A DNA stretch of 64,000 nucleotides from Plectosphaerella cucumerina (lineage: Eukaryota > Ascomycota > Sordariomycetes > Glomerellales > Plectosphaerellaceae), in contig JAGPXD010000004.1 of the NCBI GenBank assembly GCA_020746995.1, positions 1,922,001 through 1,986,000 of the forward strand, given 5' to 3'. Under the pieces are notes generated by a model. It had not been told where the DNA came from and did not search any database. It worked only from the letters and a program-made list of their open reading frames with translations. Position numbers and translations under genes: made by a program. Below are positions 55,601-64,000 of the stretch, piece after piece. Every line of letters begins with the position of its first letter. Position 1 is the stretch's first letter.

Positions 55601-55893
55601 GGCTGCTCTGGCAGATTATTGCCTCACCCATCCGGGTTGTGATGGTGCTGTGACCGGGAGATTCGGGGCATGGCACGGCCTCACGATGCATGCAAGTTCG
55701 CGGCATCACAGATCCTGGAGGGGGTCAACCTGGGAGAGGCATCCTGTGGCCATGAATACGAGTACACGGAGCGATTTTGGAAGGGTATCTGCTTTGTTTA
55801 CGAACGGTCATGTCGATACAGCCAGGGGTAGGCTGTAATCGACGCCGACCAAGATTTCTTGATTGTACATACTGCCACAACGCGGTGCCCAGC
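49663..55893. other. Gene-poor 6.2-kb stretch upstream of the Zn2Cys6 gene
   Basis: It lies between the Zn2Cys6 start codon and the 3' end of the thioesterase gene, both on the minus strand. It can therefore act as an unusually long promoter and leader for the regulator. The longest frame, 265 codons on the minus strand (52.14-52.94 kb), has irregular composition and no domain. Alternating GC dinucleotides lie at about 50826-50839. No RNA gene was recognised. Confidence 0.5.
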
Positions 55894-57102
55894 CTACAGC
55901 TTGCTCGACGGCTCCTCGTCCTCATCTCGCTTGAGCCGCAACACGCCCTAGAACAAGCTGTCAGTTTTGAGAAACAAACTGTACACCCTCGCATAGAACT
56001 CACCTCCTGCACACACGTGGCCAGCAGCGTGCCATCAGCGGCGAAGATCCTCTGGTTCACGACGCCCCTACCGTCACCGGCCCAGGGCGTCTCCATCTCG
56101 CAGAACATCCACTCATCAGCCTTGATGCGCCGCGGCTCGTGGAAGTAGATGGAGTGGTCGAGGCTGACGACCATGCCCAGCTTGGGCCGGTCTTCCCAGT
56201 GTGCCGCATCCTCGATATCGCCACCGATTCCATCAAAGTGATGTAGCCGACGGACGAGCTCCTTACGCTCCGGGTCCATGGAGGCGACGTCCCCAGGAGC
56301 GAAGGGGAACTTCCACAGCCGGTGGACGCGAGACACGGTGCCGATGAAGTAGCTATCGGAGACGTAGGCCAGGGCAATGAGGTGCGCATCGTGCCCTCCC
56401 TCGGGGCTGATGGTTCCCCTGGCCCTCGTCCACATGCGAGCCTTCATCTCGTGCTCGCGTCCATCGGCATGAGAGCCCTCGGCCACAGCATCAGCAAGGC
56501 TCTTGCCGTCCGCGTCAACGATATCCGTAGGCCGCGCCTGGAAGGGGCCCATGCCCATCCACGGCTCCTCGAACGCGGCATCATCGTCAGCGGGTGGGGT
56601 CACACCGGCCGGGAGGGGCGCGGCATGGCCGAGGGCCTTACTTCCGCCGGCGCCCTCGCGCACGAAGCTGACGGTCACAGTGAAGATGCACCGGCCGCGC
56701 TGGCGAGCTTGAACGGTCCGCGTGGCGAAGGAGCGGCCGTCGCGGACGCGCTCGACGTGGAAGAGGATGGGCACGTCGGAGGACCCCGCGAGGAGGAAGT
56801 AGCAGTGGCAGCTGTGCATGAAGAAGGGGGGCAGTTCGTGGCCGGAGTGGACGGTGCGCTGGGCCGCGGCGAGGGATTGGGCGATGACTAGGCCGCCGAA
56901 GATGCCTCGAGCGCCCGGCGGCGTCCATGCCGGACGGGCATTTGTGAAGATATCCTGGGTTGGTGAGCTAGTGTTCTGATGGGGGATCAGGGTGACATAC
57001 CGGACCTAGGACGCCGAGTTCCGTCACTTCGAGGACGTTTTCGATCTCGCTCTTGTTGGGGTCATCGGGCGGTGGCCGCAGGATGGTAGTCCGGGCTGAC
57101 AT
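55894..57102 (-). CDS. Acyl-CoA thioesterase II, peroxisomal (C-terminal SKL)
   Basis: Three exons: 57102-57001, 56954-56004 and 55947-55894 (introns 46 and 56 bp, all between codons), 368 residues. The enzyme hydrolyses acyl-CoA to free fatty acid and CoA (TesB/ACOT8/Tes1 family, double hot-dog fold). The N-terminal hot dog contains FTNARPAWTPPGARGIFGGL and HSCHCYFLLAGSSDVPILFHVERVRDGRSF. The catalytic set expected from bacterial TesB maps to D300 (SLDHSIYFHEPRR), T323 (METPWAGDGRG) and Q350 (ATCVQEG). The last exon of 54 nt encodes GVLRLKRDEDEEPSSKL, so the protein ends in a canonical PTS1 signal for peroxisomal import. A Pro/Ala/Asp-rich insert (about 140-165) separates the two hot dogs. 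It probably supports fatty-acid beta-oxidation by adjusting CoA pools. Confidence 0.93.
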
Positions 57103-57604
57103 TTTTACTTCTGAGGATGTGTCCTTAATGTATCCTTACTCGAGGATCACAAGTCCCGTTGTCGATATCTCGTTGAAAGATAGGGGGCAGATGAGGGAGA
57201 GAAGCGTCAAAGGTCCCCTCAATTGACGACCAGCAGTTCGCTCAGGAGAGGGAGAAGTCGACGCAATCGGATGGTTTTCGGTTTCCACGTCAATTTGTGA
57301 AGCCGGCAAACGTGACACAAGCCGCGATTCATCCGCCTTTCGAGGGCGTGCGCGCGCAAGAAAGGGTGGGTGACGTTCAAGTTGCCCAATGCAGATCCAG
57401 AGCGCAGAAGGGAAAGAGAGTTGCCGAGGTCCGGTCACGGTCCCCGGTTCGCTCTCCCAGCGGTACGGGCGCCCCGCCCCTGTGCCGTGGCACCTCGCGG
57501 TGCGACCACACCCTGCACATGTCGCGACGGCCCCTGCGTCCGCCGATATGGCTCCAGACAACTGTGGGTGATAGAGCTGCAGTGTGGGGGAGAATCCAAC
57601 AACA
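57103..57604. other. Intergenic: thioesterase promoter and tRNA upstream region
   Basis: 502 bp between the thioesterase start codon and the tRNA gene. Short frames only. It holds the thioesterase promoter. RNA polymerase III signals for the tRNA are internal to the tRNA. Confidence 0.5.
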
Positions 57605-57714
57605 GGTGAGATGGCCGAGCGGTCTAAGGCGCTAGTTTCAGGTGATTGATCCCTCGGGATCTTGATCAGGACTACTAGTCAGAAATGGCGTGGGTTCGAA
57701 TCCCACTCTCATCA
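57605..57714 (+). tRNA. tRNA-Leu (anticodon CAG) with a 30-nt intron
   Basis: The cloverleaf folds fully. The acceptor stem GGTGAGA (57605-57611) pairs with TCTCATC (57707-57713, one G-U), and the discriminator is A. The D arm begins TGGCCGAGC and closes with GGC. The anticodon stem CTAGT (57632-57636) pairs with ACTAG (57674-57678). The loop is TT-CAG-G with anticodon CAG at 57639-57641. An intron of about 30 nt (57643-57672) lies one base after the anticodon, the canonical place, and can form a hairpin (GATCC...GGATC). The variable arm is of class II type, followed by GTGGG-TTCGAAT-CCCAC. The internal A and B boxes are intact. CCA is not encoded beyond the discriminator. Confidence 0.93.
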
Positions 57715-58156
57715 AATGTTCTTTTGCTTTTTGCCCATCTGAACGTCTGCAAAATGTTCTGTTATCATAATCAGTTTTGTGTTCAGTCATTTGATCTCGG
57801 GATTGCGCGCCGGGTAACTTTTCATCTGCAGTCGGACGGGCTGGGTGGAGATGGAGAGCATCATCACGAAGAGCATCGTCGTATTACATCACAGCAAAAA
57901 TCCGTCAACCCCCTCAACAATCAGTCACACATTCTCTGCATCCACAGACATGACATATCAACTGTTTTGTATCACTACAAACTACCGTATTCAGGAACGT
58001 CGCTTGCTTCCCCTCCCAGCGCCATCGCGTGTGCTTGTGCTTTGCTTGTGCTTCATCCCCTACTTCCCCTCCTCACAACAGCGTCCAGGCCTCCCTCTCC
58101 TCACGTCCCAGCTCCCGCAACACTCCCCCGGCCGTGGCCGATCGCAGGGGACCCCC
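57715..58156. other. Intergenic: tRNA 3' flank and Osh gene 3' flank
   Basis: 442 bp. A T-rich run (TTCTTTTGCTTTTTGCC) from about 57719 follows the tRNA and could end polymerase III transcription. The rest is the 3' UTR side of the oxysterol-binding protein gene. Confidence 0.5.
57718..57737 (+). terminator. Probable RNA polymerase III terminator of tRNA-Leu
   Basis: T-rich runs (TTCTTTTGCTTTTTG) begin four bases after the discriminator of the tRNA. Runs of four or more T on the coding strand end polymerase III transcripts. Confidence 0.6.
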
Positions 58157-61100
58157 CTACTCATGGTCCTTGTAGATCGGCTCCAGGCCGTCCCACGCCG
58201 TCGGGTCGCCCGCGCCCGCCTTCTCGCGCTGCTCCCAGTACCGCCCCGTGGCCTTCCAGTACTCCTCGCCCGTCACCTCGGACACTTCGCGCGTGAACCA
58301 GGCCGGCACAAACTCTTCGCCATTGGCCTCGCGCTCGCGCCGGCGCGCACGCTGACCCTCCTCGAGTCGGTTCTTTTCCGACGCCGCAAAGTCGTACTCG
58401 CCGTCCTCCATGGCGCGCTGGTCCGGCCGCAGCCGCGAGTCGGTCGGCGCGATCCACGGCCGCAGCTTGTCATCGATGTGGTTGAAGCTGAGCACGAACG
58501 GTGTGAGGTTGAAGGGAATACCAGAGGGCCGCGGGTTGGCCTGCCAGATGAGGAAGGCGCGCGACGGGTCGCTGATGCTACCGCGGTGCATCGCCGAGCC
58601 CTCGCCTGTGTCTTCGACCGTCGCCTCGTAGCCAGGCGTCAGCCGCGCGTAGAGTCTCGAGTTCCACCGTCCGCCCATGCTGTACCGCACCCGTCCCTCG
58701 GCGTCGCACACCTTGCCCGTCACCTTGTACGCGCTGGACGCCTTCCATCCGCGGGGGTGGAAGTCCAGAAGGGCCGTCTCGCCTGTTGTCCAGTTCTTGA
58801 CCTGCATCGGCCCGTAGTTGTCGATCGTCGGGTTGCCGGTGATGATGCCGATAACCGTCGACGTGACCTTCTTCCACGAGTAGAGCTCCTCCTTGCCTCC
58901 TGCTGCCGGCCGGAGCCGCAGGAACCATGTTCCAAGATGGTTGACGTCGAACGACTTGCCCAGGAACCGCGACTTGACCGCCGCCTCGCCCCAGTACTCC
59001 CAGCGCGGCGATTCGGCCCATAGGGCGCCCACAGGCGGGTGATGGCTGACCTGCTCGAGGAACATGCGGTAGTTCTTGTCGGGGCGCACGTACTCAAACG
59101 TCTCGCCGAGCAGCGGGTTGAAGGGCTTGGCGACACGCGCGATACTCGACGCGTACTCACTGGCGGCAAAAGCCGTGACGTAGACCATGCGCTCCAGCGA
59201 GTCCGTCCGGTCAGCGGCCTGCTCGATGAGATCTGTGTACTCGAGATCCTCGCCTGCACGGTAGAGCAGCGACGTGGGCTCGTTAAAGGACACGGGCAGT
59301 GTCATCTTAGTCATGTCCTTGCCAATCATCGACTTGAGGATGCCCTGCGCTGTGTTAGAGACGGTAGGCACGGGGGTGCAGACACAAACTTACCCAGAGA
59401 GAAATCTTCGGCCGGTCATCGGCGTCCATCTTGAGTCGGGTACGGATGCCGTTCTCGTATCCCTTGAACGAAGCACTGATATCGAGATCACTGGACACGA
59501 CAAGCGCCGACGGCTCAGCACCGGACTTGGCCTCGGCAACGGGAGCGGCGGTGGGCATCTCGGCAACCTCAACCTCGCCAGCGTCGACGGCGTCGAAGAA
59601 CTCATCAGAATCGTCAGAGTCCGAATCGGACAGTTCCGCCGCCATCTGGTCGAGGGCGGTCTGGCGGCGCGGAACACCACCGGCCGCAGGCGTCCCAGCG
59701 TCACCGCCACCGATGGACTGGTCGACTTCCTCGGTACCCTCGACGATGCGACGGTCTTCCACCAGGGGCGCCTTGCTGACAGCCTCGCGGAGGGCACGCT
59801 TGGTGAGCTTGCGCTTGGCCTCGGACTGACCAATCTGCTCCTCAAGCAGCTCCTGCTCCTTGGCGACCTGGGCCATGCTCTCCTCCCACATGCGGCGCAT
59901 GTCCATCTCGCGGTCGAGGCGGTACTGCCAGTATGCGTCGCGGTCCTTGGAGATGCGGAGCAGGTCACCGATGAGGCCGGTCAAGCTGCGGACGGCGGCG
60001 TCGTAAGTCGACAGCGCCTGGGAAACCTTTGTGTCCGAGAGGGTGGCGGCAGGGTTCCGTGTCATCTCGCCGATGAGAGCCTGGTTGACGCCGGAGATGG
60101 TGTCGAGCTGAAGCTTGGCCGACTGGGCCGTGATGTTGAAAGCATCCTTGGTGGCGGCAGGGACCTCGCGGGTACTCTCGTCGTAGTCCTCATCTTCGTC
60201 ATCGTCATCCCCAGGGTGGGTGCGGCCGCCGTTGCCACCGCCGAGGCGGGAGACATCAGTGGCGGCGTCGGCAAAGTCGTCGTCGCCCTCGATGCTGCCG
60301 ACGGTGCTGGGACCGGGGTGTACCGAGGTCCGGGGGCCGGACTGGGTGCGGTGAATGTGGCTGCTGTTCCGGCGGGTGTCGGACACGCTTGCCGTCTCGG
60401 AGGCGGGCGGCTCCATCAGCGAAGCCTCGGGGGTCTTGCCCGAGTGCTCGGCCTTAGCCTGGCGCAGGAGCTCGGCGCCGCGGGCCTTTTGCTTCTCCTC
60501 CTCCTTGAGCTGGTCCTTGGACCATTGGATGGAGTTGTTGAGGGCCCAGAACCAGCGCTTGGCCTCAACCTCGTGGTTGGCCTTGAGGGTGTACTTGACG
60601 GAGGACTTGCCGATGATTTCAAACTTTGTCTTCTCGTCGGCGCTCATGTGCAGCTTGGCGATGCGCATGTTGATGGCGCCACGGCAGGCCGAGCCCGAGT
60701 CGTCCTGGTGCTTGTAGTAGCTAAGCACGCCGTCTTCCAGGACGAACCACCGCAGCTGGTACCCCTTGCGGTAGTTTGTCCACTTCTTCAGGTAGCCCGA
60801 CATCTCGCGGGCCTCCTTGCCGGCGACGGGGTCGGCCGAGGCGCTGGGGCCGCCCTGGGAAGCGGCATGGCCCAGGACGGCCTTCTCCTGGATGCCCCGC
60901 TGCGCGGCGACGGCGGCAGGGGACCTCTTAAGGACGGCGCGGGTGGAGTCATCCTTGGTGACGTCCTGGGGCAGCTTGCCCTTGCGGTCACGGCGGAAGG
61001 GGTCGGCACCGTGCAGCAGGAGGACCTGGATGAGCTCCTTGTTCTTCTTGCGCGCGGCCTCGTGGAGCAGGGTGCCGCCAGCCTGCAGGGTGGTGGGCTC

Positions 61101-62101
61101 GGTGACGTACTCGGCGCTGTTGATATCGAGGACCTGCTTGAGCCTCTGCTCCTCGAGGACGGCACCGAGAGCCTTATAGTCGCCCTGGGCGATGAGGTCC
61201 TGGATCTGGCGAACCTTGTCGTCGACGAAGATGGAGCGCGAGAGCTGCAGGATCTGGAAAATGTCGGGGTTGCGGGCAACGTCGATGGGCAGGCGGCCCT
61301 GGTTGTTGGGGATGGCGTCGTTGATGCCGTTCTGCTCGAGCAGCAGCTTGACGACCTGGGTGCGGCCCTGAGAGGCGGCCAGGTGCAGCGGGGTGTTGCC
61401 GTCCTTGTCGCGCGCATTGACGTCGAGGGAGGAAGCGCCCTCGGAGAGAACGTACTCGACGACGGGAAACTCTGCGCACTGGATGGCCAGGTGCAGAATG
61501 GTGGTGTCCTCGAGGGTCAGGCCGCTGAGGGTACTGATGGAGGAGATGCTGGTCCGGACGCCACCCTCGGCGGTGTCGCGAATACCCCGCGAGATGGAGG
61601 CGGTATCGCCGCTGCGTAGAGCCTCGACGATGCGGAACTTGCGAACGGACTGCTCAAGGGAAGGGCCTTTGTCGACGGGGAGTGCGCCGGTCTTCGGTAT
61701 GCCAGGGCTCTGGGCGGAGGGGGTGCGAGCCAGAGCGGCGGCGGAGGGCGAGGTCGACAGGCGCGAGGCCGAGCCGGCCTGTGAGGCGTGGTGCGTCATG
61801 GGCGGCTTGGCTGAGGGGATGGAAAGCGACGGGCGCGATGCGGCAGGGGAGGTATCTTCGGGTCCGGAGGATGATGTGTCGTCTTCGTGGCGCGAATGGC
61901 TTCGGCGAAGGAGAGCGAGGGCAGCGGCCGACTTGGACCGCTTGTGGGTGTTGCTGGAGGGACAAGGGGTCAGCGTGGCACAAAGAATTACGAGAGCGAA
62001 TCTCAGAGGTCCGACAAGGTCACTCTTGAGCACCTGGAGTGGACAGGTGGTAGACAGGTGGTGGGTGGAATGTAGATTTACCTCTCGCCTGCGTCCGACA
62101 T
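58157..62101 (-). CDS. Oxysterol-binding protein with ankyrin repeats and PH domain (Osh1/Osh2-like)
   Basis: Three exons: 62101-62082 (20 nt, MSDAGE plus two bases), 61953-59394 and 59344-58157, with introns of 128 and 49 bp, encode 1255 residues. The first exon sets the start, because the open frame further upstream has no coding character. Domains in order: a disordered Ser-rich N-terminus; ankyrin repeats at about 155-340 (DGNTPLHLAASQGRTQVVKL, GGTLLHEAARKKNKELIQVL); a PH domain at about 390-488 (MSGYLKKWTNYRKGYQLRWF); coiled-coil segments at about 640-740; an FFAT-like motif EFFDAVD at 791-797 after an acidic run; and the sterol/phosphoinositide-binding ORD from about 855, with signature EQVSHHPP at 957-964. 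Proteins of this layout exchange lipids at contact sites of the ER with the Golgi, vacuole or plasma membrane, binding VAP through FFAT. Splicing of exon 2 to 3 restores ISLWGILKSMIGKDM. Confidence 0.95.
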
Positions 62102-63423
62102 GGTCCGAGTCCGACTGGCCGGTTACGTCGCTCCTGTCGGGAGGTGCTCCGTCGATACGCGGGCTGATTGAGTTTGGTAAGTGGGAGAGGAAGGAGGGGG
62201 AAGGATATGGTTGATCCCTGAAGAAGGAGCGAGGGGCTGTTGACGGGCGAAAAAAGGGGGCAGCCCAGTGTAGAGGTGTTGGTTGAATTATGCGATTCCA
62301 ACCCAGAGGAAGAGGTGTCGCTTTGGTGGGAACGAAATACACGCAAAAGGTGGGAGGAAAGTTGAGGGGCAACGGCCCGGGCAGCGACCGTGGTGGTGTG
62401 TGCTGAGGGTGGTGGTGGTGTTGCGATGACGAAGTGTCCAGACGCAGGAGGGGAGGCGAATGCAGGCTGAGCACCTCACTGGCACCTCACACTCACACGA
62501 CGGCAACGGGCACAAACAAAGCTGCCCGCTCCGTGCAGCTGGGAGGAGCTGTTGCTGGTCTGGGCGCTAGGTCGCCAGGTCGCTTCCCTGGTCTGGGGGC
62601 GAGCCCAGGCCTAAACAGGCTTGGCGGCGGGACGACCTAAAGCGGGAGAGACCTGGACCACCTGAGAATTGAAGGTTTAGCTTCAAGCTTCCCCTCTTTC
62701 ACCTCACATCGCCTGCATGCGTGCTGCCTTGCTTCCTTGCACTCGTCGCCTTTGTGGCTCAGCCCTCGCGAGCTTGTCCGCCAGCCACAATCGTGGCAAC
62801 AGACAATAACAGTGAGAAGATGCGCCGTCTCACGCACACGTCGACACCATCAGAGCCAGCTTTCATTCATGCCCTTTTCGAGCTCTACAGGTCCCTTGCT
62901 GGGAAGTCAGTGCCAAGCATCAACAGCAAAGCAGTGGGAGTAGCAGGAAGACTACATACATCTCGAGGGTCAGATTCTCATCCGGTAACATCCAGTTTGC
63001 CTGAGCATCCAGTTCACCAGGGTATCTATTTCGACTGGGTCTCTGGTTCGACTGGTTACCATGTACTGTTCTGTAGTTCGACTGGGTAATTAGTGCGATT
63101 AAGACACCACATGCCGTTCCATGTCCCACTCCCTCTTCATCACAACCTAGCGATGGGGAGCCATCGCAAGATATCCCAATCTGCCGCGTCGTGAAGCAGA
63201 ATCGGTCCCGATGGTCTTCTTCTAGCCTTATGTGCCATGAGATCTTCCTCCAACTGTATCGATCTCCGTGTGGCTTGAAGATGATGCCAGCCACGCCCTC
63301 TGAAGCCAACGGTGCGCTCCAACCAAAGATGGCCGTCGAAAATTCTTCACGACACTTCCTTCACACCAGAATTGAACCAGAACTTCATCCGCAAACTTTG
63401 TTTCTGACTTGTCAATATCAAAT
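62102..63423. other. Divergent intergenic region: Osh gene upstream and right-edge gene upstream
   Basis: About 1.3 kb. The minus strand near 62.1-62.5 kb should contain the 5' leader of the Osh gene; the frame there is open but compositionally noncoding. Three copies of TTCGACTGG lie at 63030, 63047 and 63077. No gene is supported. Confidence 0.5.
63030..63086. repeat. Three dispersed copies of TTCGACTGG
   Basis: The nonamer TTCGACTGG starts at 63030, 63047 and 63077 in the same orientation, about 340-400 bp before the start of the right-edge gene. It could be a degenerate repeat or a set of protein-binding sites. Confidence 0.6.
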
Positions 63424-64000
63424 ATGGTACGTTGACCTGCAACACGGGTCGTGATCTTTGAGAAGCTCACCTACCCTCTGTAGAGGTTCAAAAGACCAAC
63501 CCCTGAGCCGTCGCCGGCAACAGAACAGAAACCTTACTACGGCGAGCCCATCACCCAGCGGCTATACCGAGTATGGTACTACCGTCACTGCAAGCAGCGC
63601 ATGGCTAGTGCTGTCCAACGGAGCCGGCCCTGCTTCACAGATGACGCTGCCAGGCGGATCGTTGCCTCGTATTCATTGTACGGTTCTCAGGGGGTCGTCT
63701 ACAACATTCTGGAATGCGAACATTTGCGCAAGAAGTCCCCTACCTCTCTTGCCGATTTCGCTGCCAAAACCGACCGTGTCTTCAGCCCCGCCTTCCTCCA
63801 TCACATACAGCAGAAATGTGACGCCTTTGACGATATGTGCGGCGCGCCTGTCGCCGACGCCTTCTTTGGACAGAAGACGTACATGGAGTGGGCGCAGCTG
63901 ATTGCCGAGAACTGCATCAGGAAACATGTTGACCTGCCCCCTAACCCTACGGATTGGGGCCGTCCTGGCGTCGGCCAGGCGGCACCGCCCATCACCCAGA
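63424..64000 (+). CDS. Unrecognised protein, 5' part (cut by window edge)
   Basis: A long frame is open from 63484 to the edge (172 codons). Its composition is clearly coding: RLYRVWYYRHCKQRM, IVASYSLYGSQGVVYNILEC, FSPAFLHHIQQKCDAFDDMC, FFGQKTYMEWAQLIAENCIR. A stop codon (TAG at 63481) lies immediately before it, but that TAG is also an ideal splice acceptor (CCTCTGTAG). An ATG directly followed by a donor (ATG/GTACGT, 63424-63429) lies 57 bp upstream. This gives a start-codon-only exon and a protein beginning MRFKRPTPEPSP. An alternative is initiation at the internal ATG of KQRMASAV. The segment is helical and rich in Cys and aromatic residues with no domain I know. It needs the rest of the gene to classify. 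Confidence 0.65.

Noticed and set aside
55725..55893. Continuation of the thioesterase frame past 56003 as the normal C-terminus
   Set aside because: A clear GTGAGT donor and TTCTAG acceptor remove it, and the spliced form restores the family motif VQEG and an SKL terminus. It is kept only as a possible retained-intron isoform.
59274..61619. 781-codon plus-strand open frame opposite the Osh gene
   Set aside because: It is antisense to a well-supported coding exon. High G/C at third positions leaves the opposite strand free of stops. Its Gly/Leu/Val/Asp-rich composition is the usual antisense shadow, and no domain is present.
62102..62474. Upstream extension of the Osh frame with an ATG at 62474
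   Set aside because: The sequence translates to Pro/His/Ser-rich noise. A 20-nt exon with ATG at 62101, a good donor and a matching phase explains the N-terminus better.

Overview
The window looks like euchromatic nuclear DNA of a filamentous ascomycete (Pezizomycotina, most likely a Sordariomycete; the class is inferred). The reasons are short spliceosomal introns of about 46-170 bp (one inferred at 351 bp) with GTRNGT-type donors and CTAAC-type branch sites, a strong preference for G/C at third codon positions, long pyrimidine-rich leaders before start codons, and fungal protein families (Cti6-type PHD protein, Osh protein with ankyrin repeats, Bor1, AreA-like N-terminal domain, Zn2Cys6 factor). 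I built the gene models by hand by joining open frames at splice sites; codon phase agrees across every junction quoted. I saw no transposon, CRISPR array, rRNA or secondary-metabolite core gene.

Layout. 1-270: 5' end of a dienelactone hydrolase gene (minus, cut by the window edge). 1.3-2.1 kb: Nudix hydrolase (minus). 3.6-7.3 kb: a divergent leucine-degradation pair, 3-methylcrotonyl-CoA carboxylase beta (minus) and isovaleryl-CoA dehydrogenase (plus), sharing a 375-bp promoter. 9.8-11.0 kb: SDR oxidoreductase (plus). 16.2-18.1 kb: AreA-like-domain protein (plus). 20.1-24.9 kb: a 1593-residue, mostly disordered protein of unknown function (minus). 26.8-29.8 kb: a divergent pair, quinone-oxidoreductase-like MDR (minus) and NmrA-like (plus). 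30.6-32.6 kb: conserved-looking protein with a CxxC...HH motif (minus). 34.8-36.8 kb: Cti6-like PHD protein (plus). 37.3-38.4 kb: Mtg1 mitochondrial GTPase (minus). 38.9-40.8 kb: borate/anion exporter (plus). 41.1-42.1 kb: second SDR (plus). 48.5-49.7 kb: Zn2Cys6 transcription factor (minus). 55.9-57.1 kb: acyl-CoA thioesterase II ending in SKL (minus). 57.6 kb: intron-containing tRNA-Leu(CAG). 58.2-62.1 kb: oxysterol-binding protein (minus). 63.4 kb to the edge: 5' part of an unrecognised gene (plus).

Functional links. MCC-beta and IVD act two steps apart in mitochondrial leucine breakdown and form the clearest functional unit. The thioesterase is probably peroxisomal, Mtg1 works on the mitochondrial ribosome, and the Osh protein probably works at membrane contact sites. 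The other genes look like ordinary independent loci. Three gene-poor stretches (10.97-16.18, 42.13-48.50 and 49.66-55.89 kb) make up more than a quarter of the window and hold no convincing protein gene. They contain microsatellites and may hold long promoters, UTRs or noncoding transcripts. I found no convincing new multi-gene system. The most interesting signals are the last-exon peroxisomal tag, the frame-neutral intron of the borate transporter, the large unknown protein, and the start-codon-only exon at the right edge.
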